Positions 5,936 through 14,171 of a stretch of DNA of 42,223 bases are shown piece after piece. Position 1 is the first letter of the stretch; each line of letters begins with the position of its first letter. Position numbers and translations under genes: made by a program. The notes beneath the pieces are model-generated. The model made no database searches, had not been told where the DNA came from, and saw only the letters and a list, made by a program, of their open reading frames with translations. Source of the DNA: an uncultured Anaerolineales bacterium (GTDB lineage: Bacteria; Chloroflexota; Anaerolineae; Anaerolineales; UBA4823); the NCBI GenBank assembly GCA_937968125.1, contig CALBUI010000058.1, positions 1 through 42,223 on the forward strand, given 5' to 3'.

Positions 5936-8269
5936 ATGAGATTTCGATTTTTCCAGATTCTGGCTTGTTCTGTATTCCTGTTGGTACTTGCTCTCCCAAC
6001 ATCCGAAGCCTCCGCTCAACAAGAGACAGTTCACATTGTCTCTCCGAGTGGACCTTATACCTCGCTCTCTGCTGCTTTAGAAGCTGCCAAACCTGGGGAC
6101 CGGATAGAAGTTCACGGCGGTGTATATGATGGACCTCTATTGGTCGACAAATCAGTAGAATTAATTGGCATTGATTGGCCTGTGATCGATGGGAATTCTT
6201 CGGGAACAGTGGTAATGCTGGGAGCCCCAAACACAGTATTCAGTGGATTTGTCATCAGCAACAGCGGTGCATCTCTGGATGAGGAGAATTCAGGAATCGC
6301 TGGTGAAGCGCCGAACCTGGTCATCGAAAATAACCGGCTGGAGGAAACCTTATTTGGAATTTATCTCCGCGAGGCTGAAGGCAGCATCATCCGCGGGAAC
6401 TACATCCAAAGCAAAGATCTTGATCTTGCCAGGCGGGGAGATCCAATTCGAGTTTGGTATTCCGATAATGTACTCATCGAAGCCAATGAGGTCAAAAAGG
6501 GCCGCGATGTAGTGCTCTGGTATTCAGAACACTTAACCGTCAAAGACAACACAATCACCGGTGGCCGTTACGGGCTGCACTTCATGTACTGTGATGACGC
6601 CACAATAACCGATAACCTGCTCGCATACAATTCAGTTGGCACGTTCATGATGTACAGCCGGCGCCTGCAGCTCATCCACAATACCATCGCCTATAACCAT
6701 GGTCCGAGCGGGTTTGGAATTGGCTTGAAGGACATGGATGATGCCTTAGTGAAGGATAATTTATTCCTCGCAAATCGCGTTGGCGCTCACCTGGATAATT
6801 CACCTCGCGAGGTCGACAGCCTGGGCACCTACGAAGGCAATGTTTTTGCCTATAACGACATCGGCGTTAACTTGATGCCATCCGTCCGACACAACCAATT
6901 CTCCAGTAATAGTTTCCTTGAAAACCAGGAACATGTCGATATCGGTGGTGGGGGTATGACCAAGGACAACCAGTGGACAGTAGGAGAGATAGGCAATTTC
7001 TGGAGCGATTATGCCGGGTACGACCAGGCTGGTGATGGAATTGGTGATGAGGAATATAGTGCAGACCGCCTGTTTGAGAATCTCACCTCCAGGCACCCAA
7101 TCCTGCGCTTGTTTATCTTCAGCCCCTCATCACAAGCAGTCGATTTCGCAGCCAAAGCCGTTCCTTTCGTCCGTCCACAACCGAAGTTAACAGATTCCCA
7201 GCCACTAATGGCGCCTGTATTCCCAGAACAACTTCCATCTCTGCCAGAAGAATCTAATCCATTATTTGTATGGATTTCTGCCGGACTGGTCATCTTGGCC
7301 AGCACAGCATTTCTACGGGGAGGCGGTAGATTGACTAAGCGGGTGAAAAATCACCCTCCATCCCCAGGACATCCCGAGGTAGGTATTATGCCGTTGATCC
7401 AAATTCGAAACCTAACCAAACGCTTCAAAGGAACAACCGTCGTTGATCGTCTCTCTCTAGATATCGAATCAGGTCAGGCGGTGGCGTTATGGGGACCCAA
7501 CGGAGCAGGGAAGACCACTACCTTGCGCTGCTTGATTGGCTTGCTGCCCTTCGATGGTCAGATCACTGTGAATGACACTGATGTGCGAAAACAAGGAAAA
7601 TTGGTCAGAAAGCAGGTTGGCTTCGTCCCCCAGGAACTTGCCTTCCACGATGATCTGACTGTTCAGGAAACGGTGCACTTCTATGCCCGATTAAAAGGCG
7701 AAGCTTCACTACAAGATCAACAATTCGAGTCAATTCTTGCCCGGGTGGACCTATCTGGTCATGAGAAGAAATTGGTACGGGAACTCTCCGGTGGATTAAA
7801 ACAACGCCTGGCATTGGCGGTTGCGCTGCTGGCTGATCCAATTATCCTCGTTCTGGACGAACCCACTTCGAATTTGGATGTACATGCGAGGGATGATTTT
7901 CTAGACCTGTTGCTCGAACTCAAGACAAGTGGTATGACTTTCATCTTCTCATCCCACCGGTTGGAAGAAATTGCTACCCTGGCTGACCGAGTATTGCTGC
8001 TCAAAAATGGGAAGATCATCGCGGATTGCCCTCCTGAAGAACTCAGTGATCAGACGGGTTGGAATGTCACCTTGCGTGTACTCTTACAGAAAAAAGATCT
8101 CAAACAGGCTCTCAATACCCTCAGCCAGCATGGATTTGTTGCTTCTCCTAATGGAAAAGGAATCCGGGTTAAGGTAACTCCGGGTCATAAAGGTCGGCCT
8201 ATCAGGGTCCTATCTGAGGCTGGCATTCAAGTTGAAGATTTTGAGATCGAACAGCTCAATGGTTCATAG
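5936..8269 (+). CDS. nosD: NosD-NosF fusion protein: exported beta-helix, membrane anchor and cytoplasmic ABC ATPase
   Basis: One open frame of 777 codons from ATG 5936; the track start at 5852 lies inside the upstream gene. Residues 1-28 are a signal peptide (LLVLALPTSEASA). Residues about 30-420 are the NosD parallel beta-helix (CASH repeats; WYSEHLTVKDN, LHFMYCDD). Residues about 443-461 are a membrane helix (FVWISAGLVILASTAFL) followed by basic residues. From Met485 a full NosF ATPase follows: Walker A GPNGAGKTT (about 520-528), signature LSGGLKQR, Walker B IILVLDEP and H-loop SSHR. No stop codon separates the two. The topology is self-consistent: outside NosD, one crossing, inside NosF. 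Both halves belong to the NosDFY transporter needed for NosZ copper-centre maturation. An internal ATG with its own SD may also give free NosF. Confidence 0.9.
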   Translation: MRFRFFQILACSVFLLVLALPTSEASAQQETVHIVSPSGPYTSLSAALEAAKPGDRIEVHGGVYDGPLLVDKSVELIGIDWPVIDGNSSGTVVMLGAPNTVFSGFVISNSGASLDEENSGIAGEAPNLVIENNRLEETLFGIYLREAEGSIIRGNYIQSKDLDLARRGDPIRVWYSDNVLIEANEVKKGRDVVLWYSEHLTVKDNTITGGRYGLHFMYCDDATITDNLLAYNSVGTFMMYSRRLQLIHNTIAYNHGPSGFGIGLKDMDDALVKDNLFLANRVGAHLDNSPREVDSLGTYEGNVFAYNDIGVNLMPSVRHNQFSSNSFLENQEHVDIGGGGMTKDNQWTVGEIGNFWSDYAGYDQAGDGIGDEEYSADRLFENLTSRHPILRLFIFSPSSQAVDFAAKAVPFVRPQPKLTDSQPLMAPVFPEQLPSLPEESNPLFVWISAGLVILASTAFLRGGGRLTKRVKNHPPSPGHPEVGIMPLIQIRNLTKRFKGTTVVDRLSLDIESGQAVALWGPNGAGKTTTLRCLIGLLPFDGQITVNDTDVRKQGKLVRKQVGFVPQELAFHDDLTVQETVHFYARLKGEASLQDQQFESILARVDLSGHEKKLVRELSGGLKQRLALAVALLADPIILVLDEPTSNLDVHARDDFLDLLLELKTSGMTFIFSSHRLEEIATLADRVLLLKNGKIIADCPPEELSDQTGWNVTLRVLLQKKDLKQALNTLSQHGFVASPNGKGIRVKVTPGHKGRPIRVLSEAGIQVEDFEIEQLNGS
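7388..8269 (+). CDS. nosF: NosF ABC-transporter ATPase portion, possibly also made from an internal start
   Basis: This is the NosF part of the fused frame, listed separately because ATG 7388 has a good SD (GAGGTAGGTATT) and the 293-aa product from here matches normal NosF length and start. It has Walker A GPNGAGKTTT, a Q-loop near VPQE, signature LSGGLKQRLALA, Walker B LVLDEPTSNLD and switch His in SSHRLEE, so it should hydrolyse ATP. It pairs with the NosY permease encoded next. Whether the cell makes only the fusion, only separate proteins through restart, or both, cannot be told from sequence. Confidence 0.75.
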   Translation: MPLIQIRNLTKRFKGTTVVDRLSLDIESGQAVALWGPNGAGKTTTLRCLIGLLPFDGQITVNDTDVRKQGKLVRKQVGFVPQELAFHDDLTVQETVHFYARLKGEASLQDQQFESILARVDLSGHEKKLVRELSGGLKQRLALAVALLADPIILVLDEPTSNLDVHARDDFLDLLLELKTSGMTFIFSSHRLEEIATLADRVLLLKNGKIIADCPPEELSDQTGWNVTLRVLLQKKDLKQALNTLSQHGFVASPNGKGIRVKVTPGHKGRPIRVLSEAGIQVEDFEIEQLNGS

Positions 8270-8278
8270 GTATTAGAT

Positions 8279-9112
8279 ATGCTAGATTTCAATAACATCA
8301 TCACAATTACACTCAAGGAACTGCAGGATGCCCGCCGGAATCGCTGGTACTTGATTTATGTGTTGGTTTTTACCGGACTTTCCCTGGCTCTTGCCTGGTT
8401 GGGCATGACCGGTTTAGGGGATTACGGATTGGCTGGATTCGGCCGCACTGCTGCCAGCATAATCAACATCGTATTGCTGGTCGTCCCACTGATGGGGCTG
8501 ACCCTGGGTGCGATTAGCCTAGCTGGCGAACGGGAAAGGAGCACTTTACTTTATCTCCTGGCCCAACCTGTCACCCAGCTGGAAGTTCTGCTGGGCAAGT
8601 ACATCGGTTTGGCAATCGCACTTTTCTCAGCCTTAGTTCTCGGTTTTGGTATCAGTGGAATTTTGATCACACTTCAAGGTGGCAGCGCGGAAATTAATAT
8701 TTATCTATTGATGGTATTGCTGGCCTTCATGCTGGCTTTGGTCTGCCTTAGTATTGGGTTTTTAATTTCCTCGATGGTGCGCAAAGGATCAACAGCCGTC
8801 AGTATTGCCCTGTTCACATGGCTTTTGTTGTTGGTGTTTGGGGATTTAGGATTGATGGGTACTTCAATCGTCCTAAATTTGGGTGTTGACCAACTTTTCA
8901 CTTTAACCTTGCTCAATCCTATGCAAATATTTAAGATTGCGGCTATCCTGAATATTCGCGGTAGTCTGGAGGTCTTAGGACCGGCAGGGATTTATGCATT
9001 ACGAACTTATGGGCCCCAACTTCTGCCCGGTTTGGTTGCAGTTCTGGCCGCCTGGACTTTAGTGCCGATGAGTCTGGCATACTTTTCATTCCGCCGAACA
9101 GGAGCATTGTGA
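8279..9112 (+). CDS. nosY: NosY, ABC-2 type permease of the Nos maturation transporter
   Basis: 277 aa with six hydrophobic segments. The N-terminal cytoplasmic stretch ITLKELQDARRNRWYLIY and the loop LAGERERSTLLYLLAQPVTQLEVLLGKY are typical of NosY and ABC-2 permeases. It begins 9 bases after the NosF stop and its stop overlaps nosL by one base (TGATG), so translation is coupled. In the family it forms the membrane channel for NosF and works with NosD in supplying the Cu/S centre of NosZ; the exact cargo is not visible in the sequence. No unusual features. Confidence 0.93.
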   Translation: MLDFNNIITITLKELQDARRNRWYLIYVLVFTGLSLALAWLGMTGLGDYGLAGFGRTAASIINIVLLVVPLMGLTLGAISLAGERERSTLLYLLAQPVTQLEVLLGKYIGLAIALFSALVLGFGISGILITLQGGSAEINIYLLMVLLAFMLALVCLSIGFLISSMVRKGSTAVSIALFTWLLLLVFGDLGLMGTSIVLNLGVDQLFTLTLLNPMQIFKIAAILNIRGSLEVLGPAGIYALRTYGPQLLPGLVAVLAAWTLVPMSLAYFSFRRTGAL

Positions 9113-9618
9113 TGTTCAGCAAGTCTTTTCGGATAACCATTCCCAGGCATTTTGGAAAATTTATCTTATTGGTTACCATCATCCTACTAGCTGCATGTGG
9201 ATCCCAGGTCGATCCATCCCAACCACCAGAAATTTTCTATGGAGAAGATGTATGTTCGGAATGCGGGATGATCATCAGCGACCCACGCTTTGCAGCCGCA
9301 TATTACACGACTGATGGTGACTCCAAACAATTCGATGATATCGGCGGGATGGCAGTTCACCACGCGGAACATCAAGAACAAATCGCTCAATTTTGGGTCC
9401 ATGATTTCGACACCGAGCAGTGGTTGAAGGCGGATCAGGCTCATTTCGTGATGAGTGACCAGATCCATTCTCCTATGGATTATGGGATTGTCGCATTTTC
9501 AGATCAAGCCCGGGCAATGGAATTTGCCTCGACAAACAATGCCATGGTGATGTCATTCGAGGCAATAATGGACTCATTCTCAGCTGGATCCACCTCTCAC
9601 GAACATTCTGATTCATGA
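9112..9618 (+). CDS. nosL: NosL, copper-binding lipoprotein chaperone
   Basis: 168 aa from ATG 9112, which overlaps the nosY stop; GGAG lies 7 bases upstream. The track start is the GTG one codon earlier. Residues 1-29 are a lipoprotein signal (IILLAACG, Cys29). The Cu(I)-binding motif follows as DVCSECGMIISDPRFAA (Cys48, Cys51, Met53), and the fold continues through FDDIGGMAVHH and WVHDFDTEQWLKADQAHFV, all typical NosL blocks. The tail is His/Ser-rich (STSHEHSDS), perhaps an extra metal-binding end. NosL passes copper to apo-NosZ through the NosDFY complex. Confidence 0.95.
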   Translation: MFSKSFRITIPRHFGKFILLVTIILLAACGSQVDPSQPPEIFYGEDVCSECGMIISDPRFAAAYYTTDGDSKQFDDIGGMAVHHAEHQEQIAQFWVHDFDTEQWLKADQAHFVMSDQIHSPMDYGIVAFSDQARAMEFASTNNAMVMSFEAIMDSFSAGSTSHEHSDS

Positions 9619-9670
9619 TCTGAGGGTAAAATAAGAACGTAAAATAAATTTCTAATTCTGAGGAGACACG

Positions 9671-10048
9671 ATGAAAAACAACCTTCTAACGATTTTGGCA
9701 ATCTTTATCTTTGCTGCGCTTATTCTGACTGCCTGTGGTGGTTCTTCTGAACCAACGTATTCAGCTGAAGATGTCGCGGCTGGTGGAGTGATATTCGCCG
9801 CCACCTGTTCAGCCTGTCATGGTCCCGATGCAAAAGGGCTACCCAATTTGGGGAAAGACCTCACCACGAGCGAATATATCCGAGATAATGACGATGAAGA
9901 CCTTTTGCAATTGCTGATTGGAGGACGTCCCTCCGGTCATGAGCTCAACACAACTGGCGTGGATATGCCTCCCAGAGGCGGCAATCCTTCCTTATCGGAT
10001 GATGATCTGCGAACGGTTGTTGCTTATATGCGTTCAATCAATCAATGA
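9671..10048 (+). CDS. Lipoprotein c-type cytochrome, likely electron donor to NosZ
   Basis: 125 aa with a lipoprotein signal (ALILTACGG, Cys22) and one heme site, CSACH (Cys46, Cys49, His50). The distal axial ligand is probably Met99 in GVDMPPRGG. This is a class I monoheme cytochrome anchored by lipid to the outer face of the membrane. The start has GAGGAGACACG upstream. It is the last gene of the nos island, 52 bases after nosL, and a terminator follows. In clade II systems small cytochromes c carry electrons to the CuA site; with no NosR, NosG or NosH in the island this is the natural donor here. The reductase that feeds it is not in the window. Confidence 0.92.
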   Translation: MKNNLLTILAIFIFAALILTACGGSSEPTYSAEDVAAGGVIFAATCSACHGPDAKGLPNLGKDLTTSEYIRDNDDEDLLQLLIGGRPSGHELNTTGVDMPPRGGNPSLSDDDLRTVVAYMRSINQ

Positions 10049-10138
10049 GGGAGTAACCAATGGGAGATGTTCACCCAAAGCGATGGAATTACTAGATCCA
10101 TCCATTAAGTGAAAATCTACAAAATTTTTCCTACACAG

Positions 10139-10170
10139 AAACTGCCTGCAAGTTCAGCAGGCAGTTTTTT
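10139..10170 (+). terminator. Rho-independent terminator of the nos operon
   Basis: ACTGCCTGC pairs perfectly with GCAGGCAGT around a 7-base loop and is followed by a run of six T. It sits about 90 bases after the cytochrome c stop. Confidence 0.92.
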
Positions 10171-10280
10171 ATATTAATTATGACAAGAAATTATTATGAA
10201 GGAATTTTAATAGATTCGATTGTAAAATAGAACTAGTAAAAATATTCTCACATTATCGGAGGTCGCCCAGGGAGGAAACC

Positions 10281-10982
10281 ATGAAGAAAATATCAATTCT
10301 CATTTTGGTATTTTCGCTTGCATTTGCATTTCTGATTATCGTTCCAGGTCTGTTAAATAAACCATTCGTGCTCTTCCCAGAAATGAAGATCGCGGATGTG
10401 CTGGATCTTTTCACACCATTAATTATTATTCCGCTCTATTATTTATTGTTCTATTTCGGTTCGAATCAGACCCCTGGATTGCGTCCTACTCTCGTTTTCT
10501 TGTTGTTGGCTGTCCTTTGGGTTGAGGGACATTCAATGCATTTAGCTGCAAACTCTATTGGTCATTGGCTCTCCGAATTGATCAATCAAGATGCTTACCA
10601 GGTGGCACATTTCTACGATGAAGTCCTTAGCCATATCCTCTGGCACCTTGGTGTGATTGCCTTGTCTGCGCAATTAATCTATCGGAATTGGAGATACCCC
10701 CATGAAGTTACTTCCTCAAAAATGCTAACCATCAGCTTTTCCGGATTATTGTATGGCTTGACAATATTCATAATGGGAATCGAGGGTGGTACAGTTGCAT
10801 TTCTCTACCCATTCTCTGTTCTTGCATTTGTTGTCGCATCGATATGGGGATGGGGAAAGTTTCGAAACATGCCAGTGTTAATCTTTTTTCTGGTGGGTTA
10901 CACGTTGTCTACCGTTCTTTTCACTTTCTGGTGGATTTATTGGGGGTACTTTCCTCAATTTTCCGAACTGGGTTGGATCTAA
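10281..10982 (+). CDS. Integral membrane protein of unknown function with His/acidic motifs
   Basis: 233 aa with about seven membrane segments. The SD (GGGAGGAAACC) is strong. Two polar motifs stand inside or beside membrane helices: VEGHSMHLAAN (about residues 80-90) and HFYDEVLSHILWH (about 110-122). Repeated His, Asp and Glu in paired helices suggest a buried metal site, as seen in some membrane hydrolases, but I cannot assign it to a named family. It follows the nos terminator, so it is probably a separate unit. It converges with the LuxR-type gene on the minus strand with only about 30 bases between stops and no clear terminator. Confidence 0.65.
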   Translation: MKKISILILVFSLAFAFLIIVPGLLNKPFVLFPEMKIADVLDLFTPLIIIPLYYLLFYFGSNQTPGLRPTLVFLLLAVLWVEGHSMHLAANSIGHWLSELINQDAYQVAHFYDEVLSHILWHLGVIALSAQLIYRNWRYPHEVTSSKMLTISFSGLLYGLTIFIMGIEGGTVAFLYPFSVLAFVVASIWGWGKFRNMPVLIFFLVGYTLSTVLFTFWWIYWGYFPQFSELGWI

Positions 10983-11013
10983 TCCAGTCCCAATTATTTG
11001 GTACTGAAATTAT

Positions 11014-13437
11014 TCAATTGTTCTCTTCAATCAACTCAGCGACAATATTCTCGAGATCCAGGACTTCTCCCTGTTTAATAGACAGCTGAAATTTTTCACG
11101 GTCCGTTCTGGGTTCTAGGTCTCTCAGGAGAACCCGAGCACTGTCCTTGATGCGCCCTTCAAGAAGCCTGCTCTGGTCGCTGATCGGGTGGTTTATTACA
11201 AACCCCAGCAGTTCAACAGCTTCCTCAATATCTTCCTGCGCAGCTCGTAACCGTGCAAATTCATAGATCAAATTAATTTCGTCGCGCAAGAAACCCATAT
11301 CCACTGTCCCAGCCAGACACTCACGCAAATTTGTTTCAGCTGCGTCTAAATTATTGAGGGATAGATCCACTTTACCCAAGTATTTACTCGATGTTTGAAA
11401 TGAGTATAGGAAACCAGTTGCCCGGGAGATTTCTTTACAACGCTGATAATAACCCCTCGCTTGCTCATAATCTTTTAAGGCTAACGCTGAATGACCCAAG
11501 ACAATTAACGGCAAGGTAGATCCGATTTTGTCTCCGATCTCTTCACAAAGCTCCAGCTGAGATGTAGCCACTTCCCTTGCTTTTTGGTAATTCTCTGCGA
11601 CCAGTGAAGCCATACCTACCCCAAACATGGTAAATGCTACTAGCCACTTCTCTCCAAATTCTGACGCCAAATTGTACATTTCTGACGTAATCTCGAGCTG
11701 CTCTGAAATCCGGTTTTGGAAGTAGCAATTTAAAATCAGGCTATCAATTGCAAAAATAAGCGGCTCGCTTTGTTTTAGGTCTTTCAAAAGCGTTACAGCT
11801 TCTTTTGTGATTTCATACCCGTGATCAGAAAGGTCCAACCAGGCCATGAAGTACCCTTGGAATGACATCGATAAAGCTCTTAATACCAGATCATGCTCAG
11901 TTTCTAACCGGTTACTGGCTCGTGCAGCTTCTGAAAAAAGCTTCATACCAGCCAGGTTCCAACCTCGAATCCAGTGCACAAACCACAATGCCAGGATAAA
12001 TTTATACAATTGGGGGGAATTGCCCTGGCTTAAGTAGTAACTCCAGGCAGCACGCACATTTTCAAGATCGGCCTCGATCTCATCCAGCGCAATCATTTGA
12101 CGATCACTTTTAAGTTGGCGCCAGCGATCGAACATAAACTCTGAAAAGAAACCTGCGTGTGCTTCTTGAGCGGATATTGGTCCCTGGGTACTCTCCTCCA
12201 ATTTTTCTTGAGCATACTGGCGGAGCAATTCATGTACTCTCAATCTACCAGAATCCGGATCTAGGTTCAGGAAAGACTTATTAACCAACCCAACCAGCTG
12301 CTGTAGATTCGCGCCAGAGACCTGCTGGGCAGCATCCCTCGTAAATCCCTTCCGGAAAACTGATAATTTTTTAAAGATCTCCTGCTCTGCGGCGGTCAGT
12401 AAAATCCATGAATGATCAAACACAGAGCGAATACTTCGGTGTCGGATTGGCGCATCCTTCACTTCCGTTACAAGGATATCTATCCCTTTCTTCAGTTCCT
12501 CAATGATTTCCCTTAAACTTAATAGTTGCAGCCAGGCGGCTGACAATTCGATAGCCAACGGCATCCCCTGAACGGTTCTGCTGATCTCTGCGATTAAATT
12601 TACTTCTTCTTGTGATGGATAAAAACCAGGACAAACCTTGTTAGCAGATTGGACAAATAATTTGATGGCATCAAAATCCACCATATTCCCTGTTATTGGC
12701 TGATCCGGTGAGGTCATTCCCCGGATGACGAGGGTTGTTTCACTTCTTAAATTGAGTTTCTCCCGTGAGGTGGCCAGGATCCTCACCTCAGGTGAAGATT
12801 TGATTATTTCAGTGACAATATATACCCCATCCAACATATGCTCGAAATTGTCCATCACCAACAATAAATTCTTGTTTCTTAGATAGCGCAGGAGCTGAAC
12901 TTGAGGACCTTCGTTCGTCGCCATTGGAAAGTTTAAATTTTCAGCAATCGTTTGGATTATGTGGCTTGGAGAATTGATAGATGCAAGAGTAATGAAAAAT
13001 ACGCCATGTTCAAAATCTGATGCCACATCCATCGCTACCCTTAATGCCAACCGCGATTTTCCCATTCCCCCAGGACCGGTCAGGGTCAGTAATCGAGTTT
13101 CTCCAAGCAGCTGTTTGATGTCATTTAACTCTACAATGCGTCCGACAAATGGCGTCGGTTCTGCTGGTAAATTAGATTTAGGTAGTTTGGTTGGAATCTT
13201 GCCATCCGCCAACAATCCCAATTCTCCGGCTCTTTCAACCGCCTGTCTTCGATTCTTGACGTACAGCTTGCTGAGGATGTTGCCGACATAATCCTTGACT
13301 GTTGACTCGGCAAGGTGCAATTGATCTGCTATCTCACGATTCGTCAATCGTTCAGCAAGAAGCTGAAGGACTTCCTGCTCACGCCAGGTCAATTCGTCAG
13401 CAATTAATTCATCCTTAGGTATATCGCCGTTGTTCAT
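11014..13437 (-). CDS. LuxR-type HTH / NB-ATPase / TPR transcriptional regulator
   Basis: 807 aa from the ATG at 13437, preceded by AGAGAGGGG at ideal distance; the track start is an upstream GTG in the same frame. An N-terminal LuxR HTH (about residues 15-75, LTWREQEVLQLLAERLTNREIA) comes first, not last as in MalT-type proteins. Next is FVGRxxEL followed by an STAND/NB-ARC ATPase with Walker A GPGGMGKS and Walker B LLVMDNFEHM, then a winged-helix block, and a long alpha-helical TPR-like C-terminus (about 440-790). STAND regulators bind a ligand or protein through the repeats, oligomerise with ATP and activate transcription. No target is evident; the divergent HEAT-repeat gene is the nearest candidate. 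Confidence 0.85.
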   Translation of the reverse strand: MNNGDIPKDELIADELTWREQEVLQLLAERLTNREIADQLHLAESTVKDYVGNILSKLYVKNRRQAVERAGELGLLADGKIPTKLPKSNLPAEPTPFVGRIVELNDIKQLLGETRLLTLTGPGGMGKSRLALRVAMDVASDFEHGVFFITLASINSPSHIIQTIAENLNFPMATNEGPQVQLLRYLRNKNLLLVMDNFEHMLDGVYIVTEIIKSSPEVRILATSREKLNLRSETTLVIRGMTSPDQPITGNMVDFDAIKLFVQSANKVCPGFYPSQEEVNLIAEISRTVQGMPLAIELSAAWLQLLSLREIIEELKKGIDILVTEVKDAPIRHRSIRSVFDHSWILLTAAEQEIFKKLSVFRKGFTRDAAQQVSGANLQQLVGLVNKSFLNLDPDSGRLRVHELLRQYAQEKLEESTQGPISAQEAHAGFFSEFMFDRWRQLKSDRQMIALDEIEADLENVRAAWSYYLSQGNSPQLYKFILALWFVHWIRGWNLAGMKLFSEAARASNRLETEHDLVLRALSMSFQGYFMAWLDLSDHGYEITKEAVTLLKDLKQSEPLIFAIDSLILNCYFQNRISEQLEITSEMYNLASEFGEKWLVAFTMFGVGMASLVAENYQKAREVATSQLELCEEIGDKIGSTLPLIVLGHSALALKDYEQARGYYQRCKEISRATGFLYSFQTSSKYLGKVDLSLNNLDAAETNLRECLAGTVDMGFLRDEINLIYEFARLRAAQEDIEEAVELLGFVINHPISDQSRLLEGRIKDSARVLLRDLEPRTDREKFQLSIKQGEVLDLENIVAELIEENN

Positions 13438-13620
13438 GTGTGCCCCTCTCTGATGCACTACGAACGGCTCTCACAACTCGAGTGGTTTCAACAATACCAT
13501 TCTACTGGATTTACCTACTTTTTACCTACCAAATTGGGGATGATTCTGGACAATTTTTCATCTATAGTGTGAGTGTCCGAAAATTTACAGCCGAGATGAA
13601 TTGCAAAAGGAAGGAAAGAG

Positions 13621-14004
13621 ATGTTAGCAGAGAAGACATACCAATCTCCCAAAATTACAGATTTTCAAATGGAGACCTTAAAATCACTGCCAATCCAGAT
13701 TGAAGTTATCCCCGAAGGTGAAATTGACGTCCTGGCAGCATGTTTTTCCTTCAGTACGCCTTGGGCTGATAGACAAGCAGCTGCGGTGAAACTCGGACAA
13801 TCCCAACATCCGGAAGCGCTCCCCATTCTGCTATCTGCCCTGCAGAACGATCCTTTTTGGATGGTGCGGTGCACGATAATTCAGGCTCTGGAGACCATCG
13901 GTGATGCTTATGCCATCCCCACGCTACAAGATGTTGCTGCACATGATGATTTTTCAGCAGTTCGGTCTGCTGCAGGAAATGCCATCAAGAGGCTTGCTAC
14001 GTAG
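13621..14004 (+). CDS. HEAT-repeat (PBS lyase-like) protein
   Basis: 127 aa, soluble, with an AAGGAAAGAG SD just before the ATG. From about residue 45 it holds two to three short HEAT repeats: DRQAAAVKLGQSQHPEALPILLSAL, FWMVRCTIIQALETIGDAYAIPTL and FSAVRSAAGNAIKRLA. Such repeats act in protein-protein contact. The first 45 residues (EVIPEGEIDVLAACFSF) are not recognised. It is divergent from the LuxR/STAND regulator, with about 180 bases between them, so the two may share a control region. No catalytic residues are evident. Confidence 0.75.
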   Translation: MLAEKTYQSPKITDFQMETLKSLPIQIEVIPEGEIDVLAACFSFSTPWADRQAAAVKLGQSQHPEALPILLSALQNDPFWMVRCTIIQALETIGDAYAIPTLQDVAAHDDFSAVRSAAGNAIKRLAT

Positions 14005-14100
14005 AAGAAATATTCAGGCAAATATATATAATTCACCAAGAAATAAGCAACCAAATATTCTTTTATCGAGTTTTATCAAGGCCAGGGTTTCCAAGGATAA

Positions 14101-14141
14101 TAAAAAAATCCCCCGTCAAATGAGACCTCAAAACGGGGGAT
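14101..14141 (-). terminator. Rho-independent terminator of the GNAT-like gene
   Basis: ATCCCCCGT and ACGGGGGAT form a 9-bp stem around a 16-base loop. The flanking A7 tract (14102-14108) reads as T7 on the minus strand, so it terminates the minus-strand gene that ends at 14172. Confidence 0.85.
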
Positions 14142-14171
14142 AATCTTCTATCAAGATTGATATACCTTCGC

